NCBI RefSeq assembly: GCF_003369565.1 | Contig: NZ_PIOD01000030.1 | Span: 1-63,059, forward strand | Length of the DNA: 63,059 nucleotides | Direction: 5' to 3' | DNA from: Oceanobacillus chungangensis | Lineage (GTDB): Bacteria > Bacillota > Bacilli > Bacillales > Amphibacillaceae | Shown: piece after piece, positions 53,201-62,394 of the stretch | Layout of the letters: every line of letters begins with the position of its first letter | Position numbering within the stretch: the stretch's first letter is position 1 | Position numbers and translations under genes: made by a program | Notes under the pieces: model-generated | Seen by the model: only the letters and a program-made list of their open reading frames with translations | What the model was told of the DNA's origin: nothing | The model's database searches: none

Positions 53201-54229
53201 ATGAATGCTAATCCAAAATCGTTGAAGAGAGAAATCCTTTCTAGTATTCGTAAAGCTCTTTTAGAACTTGGAAATGCAACAAAAGCTGAGCTCAGTGATA
53301 AATTAGAGATTAGTTTTCCGACAATCAGTAAGTTCTTACTACAGATGGAGAAGGATGGAGAAATTAGATCAGTTGGTTTAGATGAATCCAGTGGGGGGAG
53401 AAGAGCAAAAAGATATGCCTACAATCCTGAGCATATGCTTGGTCTTGCCGTTTTCTTAGAAAAAACAGAGACAAATTATACAATTTTTAATTGTATGGGA
53501 GAAGTAAAGGAACAAGGGAAAGCTCCAAGTGTACTAGTAGATAGTGGTATAAATTTATTAACTAAGTTCATCGAAGAAATAATGGCTACCAATTCTTCTA
53601 AGATCCATTCTATTGCAATTGGTGTCCCTGGTTCGGTTGATAACGGTAAAATTTTCTATATGCCTGGATATGAGGAATATCATGATTTTGATATAAAAGG
53701 GTATTATGAAGATTATTTTTCTATCCCTGTCGTTGTAGAGAACGATATGAATGCTGCTATTCTTGGATTTAACTATAATAACAGAATGAAAGATGATCAA
53801 TCACTAATATATTTGTATTTCGGTCACAATGGACCGGGTGCAGGTTTTATGATTAATGGAGATGTAGTGAGAGGAAAAACTTTTTTTGCAGGAGAGGTTT
53901 CGTTCGTCCCACAGTATAGTGAACGAAATTTTGGGCAGGCGTTAGAAAACGGAAGCAGGATTAATGAAGAAGCAGGATCTAAGGATTATCAGATTGATCC
54001 TATCAGTAGGCTAGTGGCCTCTTTTACAGCTATTATTAATCCTCATACCGTTATTTTTTGTAATGATGAAATTGAAAAAGAGATGTTAAACAAAATTACT
54101 ATAGGCAGCTCAAAATACATTCCAGCAGAACATCTACCTGAGCTTACAATTAGTGATTGGAAAAAAGATTATTTATATGGATTACAGAAGCTCTGCTTGG
54201 ACTTTATGATTATGAATAATGACATATAA
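53201..54229 (+). CDS. ROK family transcriptional regulator (atypical)
   Basis: A 342-residue protein with an N-terminal winged helix (about 5-65: SIRKALLELGNATKAELSDK, FPTISKFLLQMEKDG) and a ROK domain with SIAIGVPGSVDNGKI, VVENDMNAAILGF and FGHNGPGAGFMINGDVVRG. The cysteine zinc motif (CxCGxxGC) expected after the GEV segment is absent; the chain runs GEVSFVPQYSERNFGQALEN. AGGTGGTGAC before ATG 53201. Heads a VOC-MFS-HAD cluster, so probably senses a sugar. Confidence 0.88.
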   Translation: MNANPKSLKREILSSIRKALLELGNATKAELSDKLEISFPTISKFLLQMEKDGEIRSVGLDESSGGRRAKRYAYNPEHMLGLAVFLEKTETNYTIFNCMGEVKEQGKAPSVLVDSGINLLTKFIEEIMATNSSKIHSIAIGVPGSVDNGKIFYMPGYEEYHDFDIKGYYEDYFSIPVVVENDMNAAILGFNYNNRMKDDQSLIYLYFGHNGPGAGFMINGDVVRGKTFFAGEVSFVPQYSERNFGQALENGSRINEEAGSKDYQIDPISRLVASFTAIINPHTVIFCNDEIEKEMLNKITIGSSKYIPAEHLPELTISDWKKDYLYGLQKLCLDFMIMNNDI

Positions 54230-54297
54230 GTTGCTAACATTTAAAAATACCAAAGGGATTTAGAAGTAATTTCTTTAATTGAAGGAGTGAAAAATAA

Positions 54298-54678
54298 TTG
54301 AGAATTGAACATGTGGCTATTTGGGTCAATGATTTGGAAGGCGTGAAGGAGTTTTATCAAACTTATTTTAATGGTAAATCAAACATTAAATATCACAATA
54401 GTGAAAAGGAGTTTGAGTCTTATTTTCTAACATTTGATTCAGGTGCAAGATTGGAGATTATGCGTAAGCAAGGGATAAATGAGCAAAGTCGGAGTGATCA
54501 AATAGGGTGGGCACATATCGCGATTTCCTTAGGAAGCAAGGAAGCAGTTAATCAATTGACATCAAGACTAAAAATTGATGGGTACCCAACAATTAGTGGT
54601 CCCCGAATAACTGGGGACGGCTATTATGAGAGTGTGATTGAAGATCCTGAAGGAAACCTGATAGAGTTGACTGTGTAA
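54298..54678 (+). CDS. Glyoxalase-fold (VOC) family protein
   Basis: A 126-residue protein: [35 protein letters not shown] and [18 protein letters not shown], with His, His and Glu at metal-ligand positions. TTG start 54298 with GGAGTG 8 bases upstream. Lies between the ROK regulator and the MFS transporter; substrate unknown. Confidence 0.88.
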   Translation: MRIEHVAIWVNDLEGVKEFYQTYFNGKSNIKYHNSEKEFESYFLTFDSGARLEIMRKQGINEQSRSDQIGWAHIAISLGSKEAVNQLTSRLKIDGYPTISGPRITGDGYYESVIEDPEGNLIELTV

Positions 54679-54788
54679 TAAAATGGGCAAGTTGATCTAT
54701 CTTGTTATTACATATTCTATTACGCATTAACTGGCTGAAAGTTCTCTACTAATTGGAGTTCCACTTTTTCTGGTTACTTATTACATTT

Positions 54789-54834
54789 TTTAATAAGTTT
54801 TCCTTTGCCTGCCTTTTAAATATATTTAATAAGT
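54789..54834 (+). promoter_or_regulatory. Two TTTAATAAGT half-sites before the MFS gene
   Basis: TTTAATAAGT at 54789-54798 and 54825-54834, identical to the right arm of the inverted repeat upstream of the ROK gene. Confidence 0.5.
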
Positions 54835-54882
54835 GGAAATCAAAACAATAATATACGAAATAATTAAGAGCGAGGTTAAACT

Positions 54883-56106
54883 ATGACAACATTCCTTTTA
54901 GTCATCATTTATTTGGCATTTATCAGTTTAGGTTTACCTGACTCATTATTGGGGGCAGCATGGCCGGTGATGCAATTGGACTATGGAGCTCAACTTGAGA
55001 CTGCGGGTTTCCTTTTTATGACAATTGCAGGCGGTACAATAATCTCCAGTTTAGTTAGTGGTAGGGTAATTAAACGTTTTGGGACAGGAAAAGTTACATT
55101 TGTCAGCGTATTAATGACTGCTTGTGCTTTACTAGGATTTCATTTTTCCCCATCGATTGTTTGGCTGGTTATATGTGCTATCCCACTCGGATTAGGAGCG
55201 GGAGCAGTTGATGCTGGATTAAATAATTATGTTGCTACAAATTATAAGGCACATCATATGAGTTGGCTGCATTGTTTTTGGGGTGTTGGAGCTAGTCTCG
55301 GTCCGATTATTATGGCTTCGTTTATTTCTGGAGGAAATACGTGGAGAAATGGATATCTTGTTATCTCATGTATTCAGTTTGCATTAGTTATTATCCTTCT
55401 CTTCACTTTGCCTTTATGGGGGAGAGTGAAGAACAAAAGCAATCTTTCTTTAAGTGAAGGAGTTACTGATTCAGAAAGGATCACTACGAATGAAGATATA
55501 GAAGATATCAAGCCTATAAAAATTAAAGGAGTTAAACTTGCGCTTATAGCTTTCTTGTTTTATTGCGGGGTTGAAGCAACAATGGGGCTCTGGGGAAGCA
55601 GTTTCTTGGTTAATGTCAAAGGTTTAAGTGCTGCAACTGCTGCAAGTTGGGTTTCCTCCTATTATCTAGGAATAACAGTTGGTAGATTGATAACAGGCTT
55701 TATTACTTTTAAAACTACTAATCGTACACTAATTAGGGCGGGACAGATTATTGCATTATTTGGTGCTGTTATTTTATTTTTGCCATTGCCGTCCGCTTTC
55801 TCGCTAGCAGGTTTCATTATTATTGGATTAGGGTTAGCACCAATATTTCCCTGTATGCTGCATGAAACTCCAGCACGTTTTGGGAAAAAACATTCACAGA
55901 CTATTATGGGTTACCAAATGGCGATTGCTTATACTGGCACTACATTCATGCCGCCTCTACTTGGGTTTATGGCGTCTTATTTAACTTTAGGATTTTTCCC
56001 AGTTTGTATTGTAGTATTTGTTGCTGCAATGCTGCTTAGTTCAGAGAAATTAAATGACCTATTGAAAAAGCAGGTTTTGCTAAAGACAAAATCAACAGCT
56101 ATGTAA
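54883..56106 (+). CDS. MFS transporter
   Basis: A 407-residue major facilitator with twelve membrane segments. SLGLPDSLLGAAWPVM in helix 1, the loop 2-3 motif SGRVIKRFGTGKV (about 57-69) and GLGAGAVDAGLNNYVA in helix 4 are like FucP/YfkF-type sugar or fucose-related transporters. Basic linker region near 185-210. Context with ROK, VOC and a HAD phosphatase suggests import or export of a carbohydrate. Confidence 0.88.
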   Translation: MTTFLLVIIYLAFISLGLPDSLLGAAWPVMQLDYGAQLETAGFLFMTIAGGTIISSLVSGRVIKRFGTGKVTFVSVLMTACALLGFHFSPSIVWLVICAIPLGLGAGAVDAGLNNYVATNYKAHHMSWLHCFWGVGASLGPIIMASFISGGNTWRNGYLVISCIQFALVIILLFTLPLWGRVKNKSNLSLSEGVTDSERITTNEDIEDIKPIKIKGVKLALIAFLFYCGVEATMGLWGSSFLVNVKGLSAATAASWVSSYYLGITVGRLITGFITFKTTNRTLIRAGQIIALFGAVILFLPLPSAFSLAGFIIIGLGLAPIFPCMLHETPARFGKKHSQTIMGYQMAIAYTGTTFMPPLLGFMASYLTLGFFPVCIVVFVAAMLLSSEKLNDLLKKQVLLKTKSTAM

Positions 56107-56167
56107 TCATAGAAACAGATAAAAATATGTACAAAATTTTCAACCTTGGAATGCAGGGGGAATTAAA

Positions 56168-56970
56168 ATGATTAAATTAGTGTTAACAGATATGGATGGA
56201 ACATTCTTGAATAATAGCGGTGATTTTAATAGAGAACTCTATAAAGATGTTAAAAAGCTAATGGCGGAAAAAGGTGTTGTCTTTGCTCCTGTTACTGGGA
56301 AGCAATGTGAACGTATAGAAGAACTATTTGGTGATGACTCAGAGAAATTATGGATTTTAGGTGACAGTGCAACCAGACCAGAATAAAGCATAACGGGGAA
56401 TTTGTTTATGAATCCCTGCTAAGCAATAAATTAGGGCTGGAAATTATCCGTTTGCTTGAAGAAATAAGCTTGGATCATACCATAATTGCGTGTACTAGGA
56501 GCGGTGCAGTAGTAAAAGGTAATATCCCTAAAGAGGAAGCAGCGATTGTCAGAGGATCCTATGCACAAGTGAGACAGGTATCTGATTTTAATGAAATAAA
56601 AGATGACTTTGTAAAAATTACGATTCATGACCCATTGTTAAGATGCATGGAGACTAGAGAGAAACTTTCCCAATTTTTTGAGTCTGCATATATTGTTGCT
56701 TCTGAAGCGGCTTGGATTGATATTGCAAATGCAAATGTACATAAAGGTACAACTGTTGGATATTTACAAAGCTTATTAAATGTTACGCCTGATGAAACGC
56801 TTGCCTTCGGGGATGGTTACAATGATATAGAGCTCATGACGCGCAGCACCTATAGTTTTGCGGTTCGAAATGCTGTTCCAGAATTAAAAGCTGCTGCTAA
56901 TTTCATTACACGCTCAAATGAAGAGGATGCAGTAATGGAAACTATCATTAAATTGTTATCCTTACAATAA
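56168..56970 (+). pseudogene. Cof-type HAD phosphatase gene with a frameshift
   Basis: ATG 56168 after CAGGGGGAA starts MIKLVLTDMDGTFLNNSGDF (catalytic DMDGT) and stops at 56386. The rest continues in another frame: RIKHNGEFVYESLLSNKLGL ... to 56970 with the FGDGYNDIELM motif. The break coincides with a tandem CCAGA-CCAGA (56373-56382); removing one copy restores GDSATRIKHNGEF. Full length would be 265 residues. Either a recent mutation, a switchable locus or a sequencing error. Confidence 0.85.
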
Positions 56971-57085
56971 AAAGCGGTTAGATTTGTCATTTGACATTAT
57001 TCCAGAATAAAGGACTGCTAATTTTATTAACGCTAATGAAAGTTACTGATTGAAGTAATTAAGATTTAATTAAGCCGGAATTACT

Positions 57086-57151
57086 GTGGCGATTAAACTC
57101 ATAGCCGTAGATAGGGATGGAACTTTTCTTAATGACCAAATTAAAATTTGA
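57086..57151 (+). pseudogene. N-terminal fragment of a second HAD phosphatase gene
   Basis: GTG 57086 reads VAIKLIAVDRDGTFLNDQIK and one more residue before TGA. This is the start of a Cof-type HAD protein (DRDGT in place of DMDGT), 115 bp after the broken copy; the rest is gone. Confidence 0.5.
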
Positions 57152-57262
57152 TGAGTCGCGATTTTTCAAACAATATTTCTTAAAGTTTGCGTTAGCTTGC
57201 CCAGAGGAAGAAACATTTCGAATTGAGAGATTTCCTTCAGAAATAAGAAGTACAAAATGGAA

Positions 57263-57309
57263 TGCACCTCAAATTTTGGCATAGCGGAAAATTTGAGGTG
57301 CTTTTTTTG
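57263..57309 (+). terminator. Terminator
   Basis: GCACCTCAAATTTT / AAAATTTGAGGTGC perfect 14-bp stem followed by seven T. Confidence 0.92.
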
Positions 57310-57430
57310 CAAAACAAGTAATGAGTAGTTGAATTGAATAGTTATGAGAGTTAGAGGGAATAAGGCCGATAAGAATATTAAAATGCATGTCATAAAATAT
57401 GAGGGTAGTAGATTGTTAGGAGATGAAAGT

Positions 57431-58099
57431 ATGACTATCTTAAAAAATGATTGGGAGCCAATATTAAAGGAGGAGTTTCAAAAAGACTATTATATAAGAT
57501 TACATGCCCTTTTGAAGGAAGAATATAGTTCTTATATTGTATATCCGGAAATGCATGATATTTTTAATGCGCTTCATTATACAGATTATCAACATACAAA
57601 AGTTGTTATTCTAGGACAGGACCCATACCATGGACCAAATCAAGCACAAGGTTTAAGCTTTTCCGTTAAACCTGAAGTACGTATACCACCCTCGTTAAAA
57701 AATATATATAAGGAACTACATGATGATTTAGGTATTCCAACTCCTAATCATGGTAGTTTAATTAATTGGGCAAAGCAAGGTGTTCTATTGTTGAACACAG
57801 TTTTAACGGTTAGGAAAGGGGAACCCAATTCCCATAAAGGAAAAGGCTGGGAATTATTTACCAATGAGGTGATTAAGCAGGTAAGTGCAAAAACAGATCC
57901 TGTGGTATTCATTCTTTGGGGCAGGCATGCCCAAGAAAAAGCGGAATTAATTACGGCATCCCACCATTTAATCATAAAATCCCCTCATCCGAGTCCCTTT
58001 TCTGCTAGACGAGGTTTCTTTGGCAGTCGCCCATTTTCACGAACGAATCAATTTTTAGAAGAAGAAGGCCGTACGCCGATTGATTGGAGAATTGAATAG
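57431..58099 (+). CDS. ung: Uracil-DNA glycosylase
   Basis: A 222-residue family-1 uracil-DNA glycosylase that excises uracil from DNA. Water-activating loop [18 protein letters not shown] (Asp about 66), [10 protein letters not shown] and the DNA-intercalation loop [13 protein letters not shown] are complete. ATG 57431 follows AGGAGATG; the frame open from 57344 has no site. Single gene. Confidence 0.97.
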   Translation: MTILKNDWEPILKEEFQKDYYIRLHALLKEEYSSYIVYPEMHDIFNALHYTDYQHTKVVILGQDPYHGPNQAQGLSFSVKPEVRIPPSLKNIYKELHDDLGIPTPNHGSLINWAKQGVLLLNTVLTVRKGEPNSHKGKGWELFTNEVIKQVSAKTDPVVFILWGRHAQEKAELITASHHLIIKSPHPSPFSARRGFFGSRPFSRTNQFLEEEGRTPIDWRIE

Positions 58100-58101
58100 A
58101 T

Positions 58102-58172
58102 CAAACAAAGTTGATTTTACTTTGTTTGTCATATCGTTTTCCGAGATAAGCTGGCATATGCCAGCTTATCTA
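58102..58172. terminator. Two hairpins between ung and the LysM-3D gene
   Basis: CAAACAAAGT / ACTTTGTTTG at 58106-58132 and the 26-bp palindrome GATAAGCTGGCAT/ATGCCAGCTTATC at 58145-58170 followed by TACTTTTAT. They separate converging genes. Confidence 0.65.
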
Positions 58173-58215
58173 CTTTTATAGCCGATATTCTTCACAGTTT
58201 AAACTTTTTCCGCTG

Positions 58216-58743
58216 TTAATATTCCCACACTTTAACGTGTACTTGTTGCACACCAAATTGTAATGCATCGTTTAAATCTTCCATATAAATATCTAGATGA
58301 CCATTTGTAATTGCACTTCCACGATCTTCACATACATAGGTTTGATTCCATTTTGGGATATGTATTTTCGTACCAAATGAGAGATCTTGCGGACATGCAA
58401 TCGTTCGTCCTTCTTGTACAACCTTTCCAGAAGCTGTGATACCATATGCGGGATCACCTGGATGTTTTCCCGTAGATTCATAACCGGCTGTATAAGCTGT
58501 AATTGTATAAGGGACTCCATTTTCATCTGGGATATTAATTATTTGTCCTGTTTTCACATAATCTGGATTAATTATTGAAGAATTTGAAGCTATTAAGGTG
58601 TTTACATCAATCTGATAAGCGCGAGCTATGCTATATAAACTATCACCTAATTGTACGGTATAGTTTTTTTCAGCATGCGCAGTTCCTGAAAAAAAGGTAA
58701 TTCCAATGATGCATAAGATAGCCAGCCTGAGATACTTGATAAT
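58216..58743 (-). CDS. LysM and 3D domain cell-wall protein (YocH-like), non-canonical start
   Basis: About 175 residues. A signal peptide (IKYLRLAILCIIGITFFSGT then AHA), a LysM domain (about 26-72: YTVQLGDSLYSIARAYQI ... NPDYVKTGQIINIP) and a 3D domain (about 82-174) with its three Asp in ACPQDLSFGT, CEDRGSA and HLDIYM. It resembles YocH, a secreted muralytic protein. Upstream is a perfect AAGGAGG but no ATG, GTG or TTG follows: at 4-7 bases come ATT (58743) and ATC (58740). The first standard in-frame start is GTG 58557, inside LysM and without a site. Confidence 0.8.
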   Translation of the reverse strand: MIKYLRLAILCIIGITFFSGTAHAEKNYTVQLGDSLYSIARAYQIDVNTLIASNSSIINPDYVKTGQIINIPDENGVPYTITAYTAGYESTGKHPGDPAYGITASGKVVQEGRTIACPQDLSFGTKIHIPKWNQTYVCEDRGSAITNGHLDIYMEDLNDALQFGVQQVHVKVWEY

Positions 58744-58978
58744 AATTCCTCCTTTTCATAGATAAAGTATATTTACTCTATTACCCTTTATTTAACCATT
58801 GATAAACAATGGGCTTTACTTTGCAAATTCCAGTAATTCTATTTTTGAGTCAAAATACTCATGCTAAATACATAGACTTTCCAACTAATCTTTTCTATGA
58901 TAATAGTAGATTAAACTGCTCTAACATCGTTTACCTAGAACTTGGAATCTTTGATGTATAGATACGGAGGTAAGATAG

Positions 58979-59806
58979 TTGAAACGATTGAAATTTCCAT
59001 ATCTGCTTTGTGTACTGGTTGCATTATTGCTTTTTCCATTTTTTCAGCCCGATCAGGCTTCCGGAGAAGGATCAGCAAACTTTAACGATACTGTTACTGC
59101 TTCTGTAAGCACTGTTGAATCAGATGATGGGTTATTAGAACCGATTTCCGATTGGTTCGGTAGCCTGGGAGATAATATTGAAGTCGCATTAGATGGTCTC
59201 AAAGATACATTTGACAAGATTGTCAGTTACATTGGGGAACTGTTTGAATCTGTTGAAGAGTCGATTGCGGTATTTACGGGTGGAGGAGACTCGAACGAGG
59301 AGATTACGAATCTCAACAATACAATTGATCGGGCTAAAGAAAATCTGGGGGATATCAGTCTTGAACTGGATGAAACAACAGTATATCGAGTCATACGCGA
59401 GGATGAAGAACCGGGCAAGGGCATTTTTGCCAAAGCACCGGAAAGGGAACATATCACGATCGCGGGTCATGTCAACAATGGAAGTAAGAAAAATTTTAAA
59501 GGATCCAAATATATATCAACTACTAAGAGCTTTGAAGTAGCGTTAGAGAATGCTACAAAAGATATTATGAATGCCGGTAAAGCCCAGGATCTCCGAATTG
59601 TGCAGATTGATTTGGGGAAGGTAACCAATACGTACTATGATTTAACTGACCCGAAAGTCCAGGACAAGTACTTGGTTAATTCAAAAGGGGAACCTTGGGA
59701 AAAGGTTAGGAGATACGCTAACAAATCCCAGGAATTGTTAGTCGAGTATTCTATACCACAGGAAGCGATTACACTACTTGGACGCCCTTCTGAATTTGGT
59801 AGTTAA
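58979..59806 (+). CDS. Secreted protein with ADP-ribosyltransferase-like C-terminal domain
   Basis: A 275-residue exported protein. TTG start after CGGAGGTAAG. Signal peptide 1-28, helical segment 52-98 (amphipathic, ending in GGG), linker helix 105-128, and a C-terminal domain 132-270 whose order of motifs, VYRVIR (Arg 137), GSKYISTT (176-182) and KSQELLVEY (Glu 252), matches the R-S-E layout of ADP-ribosyltransferase folds of bacterial toxins. The similarity is by motif only. The next gene, 38 bases downstream, encodes a cytosolic acidic helical protein that could be its immunity partner. Confidence 0.7.
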   Translation: MKRLKFPYLLCVLVALLLFPFFQPDQASGEGSANFNDTVTASVSTVESDDGLLEPISDWFGSLGDNIEVALDGLKDTFDKIVSYIGELFESVEESIAVFTGGGDSNEEITNLNNTIDRAKENLGDISLELDETTVYRVIREDEEPGKGIFAKAPEREHITIAGHVNNGSKKNFKGSKYISTTKSFEVALENATKDIMNAGKAQDLRIVQIDLGKVTNTYYDLTDPKVQDKYLVNSKGEPWEKVRRYANKSQELLVEYSIPQEAITLLGRPSEFGS

Positions 59807-59844
59807 TAAAGTCCTGTTGACTGGAAAGAGGAGCGTGTAACGAA

Positions 59845-60465
59845 ATGAATCAATCATCTTTAATGAATATATTCATCGAGTCCGAAACGGCACTGCTTGT
59901 TGAACTGCGTATGGGAAAAGGCTTGGATCGGGAACAATATGAAACATTTATTAGTGCTTTCTCGGAGCTTGCAGGTCAATGGGAAAAGGAAAGCTCGATA
60001 CCAAGTAGAGCAGTCCAGCCAATCATGGAAATCTATGCGGACCTGTATCAGTTTTCATTGAATTATTCAGATGAAGAAGCTGAGCGGATACGTGAAGCTG
60101 CACAACAAATCAACAAGTTAAGAGAGCAGTGCCTTTCAGGTGACGGTATTTCGGATCGCCATCAGGATGATATCACAAGGGACTTAATACAATATATCGA
60201 TGAAAATAATGGCTTTTTTGCTCAAATGGAGCAAGGGAGAGGCATGGATGAGGAACAGTTTGAGAAGGTGTTTCGGGAACTGACGAAGGTTCACGATGAA
60301 ATAACCTCTTGGGAAATGATTCCGAAACCTTTGGTGAAAATACTAATTTCCTTTTATGAAATGGACTTACTCGTATTCAAATATGAGGAAGCGTTTGAAA
60401 TGCAGGAAGAAGCAGATAAAATTTATGACGCATATGAGAGAGTGTTTGAATTAATTGCTGGTTAG
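59845..60465 (+). CDS. Duplicated-domain helical protein, possible immunity partner
   Basis: A 206-residue acidic, all-helical protein without signal peptide. It is an internal tandem duplication: residues 10-97 and 116-204 align, with GKGLDREQYE (24-33) matching GRGMDEEQFE (131-140) and the following PxxxVxPIMEIYADLYQFSL-like helices. AAGAGG before the ATG. Operon with the secreted ART-like gene. No family recognised; immunity role is inference from gene order, location and composition. Confidence 0.7.
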   Translation: MNQSSLMNIFIESETALLVELRMGKGLDREQYETFISAFSELAGQWEKESSIPSRAVQPIMEIYADLYQFSLNYSDEEAERIREAAQQINKLREQCLSGDGISDRHQDDITRDLIQYIDENNGFFAQMEQGRGMDEEQFEKVFRELTKVHDEITSWEMIPKPLVKILISFYEMDLLVFKYEEAFEMQEEADKIYDAYERVFELIAG

Positions 60466-60573
60466 AAATTATCTAGAATGAAATGTTTGGATACGCTAGG
60501 AAATAAAAGTAATCGGCGAAATGCATGCTTGTATTTTAAAAAAAGTTATTTGAGTTTAATGAGACCAATGTTG

Positions 60574-60612
60574 AATAAGCAAGCTACTTTAGGTAGCTTG
60601 CTTATTTTTACT
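60574..60612. terminator. Bidirectional terminator
   Basis: AATAAGCAAGCTAC / GTAGCTTGCTTATT stem flanked by T-run on the plus strand; between the helical-protein gene and the converging DUF2798 gene. Confidence 0.85.
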
Positions 60613-61093
60613 TGTTAAGTTCTGGCAGTATTTGGGTTGCAGGCTTGATGTATTTAGCTAACAGCCAACGTGAGATAGGTCCAACAACTAGTAACTGCGA
60701 TGGAAGCGCCACGATAAAGTTTAGACCAACTGTTTTAAGATACGTCGCGAAAATCGATCCTTCAATTCCTATTATTAATGCAGTAAGAATGACTCCATAT
60801 ATGGACATAATAAGAACCATTAAAGGGACCATACAAAAGGCAATCGCTATAATAAAGTTGATTTCTTTCGATTTATCATAGGGTAGTGATAGTGCAATTT
60901 TACGTGCTTGCGGTTCAACTAATGACTCCGCGATAAAAGCAACAATAAATGTTACGACAAATTGAATCAATGCACTTGCTACTGTAATGGATGAAAAACC
61001 GTGTAAAGCTGTGTTGTAAACTGACATAATAAGAACCATTCCAAAACACATAAATAGTCCGAAAATAATGCCTTCCTTCTTATTATTTGGCAA
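60608..61093 (-). CDS. DUF2798 domain membrane protein
   Basis: A 161-residue protein with two DUF2798 repeats (PF11391), each two helices: GLFMCFGMVLIMSVYNTALHG and CMVPLMVLIMSIYGVILTAL begin the repeats, with FIVAFIAESLVEPQARKIAL and FIVALPSQLLVVGPISRWLL following. Upstream is AAGGAAGGACG before the ATG. Function unknown. Confidence 0.82.
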   Translation of the reverse strand: MPNNKKEGIIFGLFMCFGMVLIMSVYNTALHGFSSITVASALIQFVVTFIVAFIAESLVEPQARKIALSLPYDKSKEINFIIAIAFCMVPLMVLIMSIYGVILTALIIGIEGSIFATYLKTVGLNFIVALPSQLLVVGPISRWLLAKYIKPATQILPELNK

Positions 61094-61545
61094 ATAAAAA
61101 ACGTCCTTCCTTTTTAAGCATATGCCGATTATATAGGGTGCAGAAATTTTAGTGTAAGTGACAACTTTGTGACATTATTAAAATGCTGTTGTTTGTCCTG
61201 CTCAAATATGGATTTTATTCGGAATTGTTGGTCGAGTTGAACGATAGAAAATGTGTCTATAGATTAGAAAAGTGAAGGTCCGTGAAGAATAATAATAATT
61301 ATATTTTCCAACAAAATAGTAAATAGCCAACTATCGAATGGAGATAAATATGATTGAAATGTGAGTCATATGTGAAATGATTTAGACAAAACAGAATAAT
61401 ATAAAGCGTTATTGAATGTGGAAGAAGTTTGTTATAGTAGGGAGAAAATCTATCACTTATCAAAGAAGAGATTACAATTGGTGGATAGCTATTTTTAATG
61501 AAACGCGCTACTCCGGCTAGTGTGCAAATTATAGGAGGTAACAAA

Positions 61546-62073
61546 ATGGATATGAATAATAATGATATTTTAATTCGATTACGATATGCTCTCGATTTAA
61601 AAGATAAAGAGATGGTAAATATTTTTAAACTAGGAGGCATTGAAGTTACAAGGGAAGAAGTGCAGAAGATCCTCACTAAAACCAAAGACAGTTATGAGGA
61701 GGAGTTTGGATCTGCAGATGATATGGATCATGATAATATACCTTGTGATAACTTCATGCTGGAATCATTTCTGAATGGCCTGATTATCAATAATAGAGGG
61801 AAACAGGAACCAAAGCCAGGACAAAGCGAAAGCCAACCAATGATGATAAAAAGTAATGCTAGTGTCAATAATGTCTTGCTGAAAAAGTTGAAAATTGCAC
61901 TGACATTAACAGGTGAAGATATGATTAATATCCTGGATGATGCGGGCGTCGTTATCACCAAAGGAGAATTAAGCGCGTTGCTAAGAAAAGAAGGACATAG
62001 TAATTACCGGAAATGTGGTGACCGGTATGCAAGGAATTTCTTGAAAGGGCTAGGAATGAGATATCGGACATAG
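61546..62073 (+). CDS. DUF1456 family protein (YehS-like)
   Basis: A 175-residue cytosolic protein with two DUF1456 repeats: DILIRLRYALDLKDKEMVNI and VLLKKLKIALTLTGEDMINI, each followed by a (V/I)T+xE(V/L)..LL-type helix, and the ending CGDRYARNFLKGLGMRYR. ATG 61546 has ATAGGAGGTAAC upstream; the frame from 61498 lacks a site. Function unknown. The interval 61094-61545 shows no other gene. Confidence 0.88.
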   Translation: MDMNNNDILIRLRYALDLKDKEMVNIFKLGGIEVTREEVQKILTKTKDSYEEEFGSADDMDHDNIPCDNFMLESFLNGLIINNRGKQEPKPGQSESQPMMIKSNASVNNVLLKKLKIALTLTGEDMINILDDAGVVITKGELSALLRKEGHSNYRKCGDRYARNFLKGLGMRYRT

Positions 62074-62110
62074 GTAAAATCCAGGGGAAAGATTACTGCT
62101 CTCAAACCAG

Positions 62111-62165
62111 AACAGTAAGATGCCAGAGGCTGGTTTATTCCAACCTCTGGCATCTTACTGTTTAT
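62111..62165 (+). terminator. Terminator after DUF1456 gene
   Basis: AACAGTAAGATGCCAGAGG and its exact reverse complement (19 bp) around a short loop, followed by TAT. The interval 62166-62394 holds nothing further that I can identify. Confidence 0.8.
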
Positions 62166-62394
62166 ATTGGGGTTCCTCATGCTCTATTTTCTGGACTCTT
62201 GGCTCTATATAGAGAATCATTTCTTTTTTGTTCTTAAGCAAGAATATGACGAGTGACACAAATGTGTTGTCTTTTATTACATTGTCATACCATTTATTAA
62301 AATAGCAAAGACATAAGATTCTCTTCAAAGGTTGTTGTTGGAAATCCTGTTAACTAGAAAGTGAATAGATGGTTCTGAAAAAGGTCAAAAAATT

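Noticed and set aside
59227-59457. Antisense frame inside the ART-like gene
   Set aside because: Ser-rich shadow of the plus-strand gene, no ribosome site.
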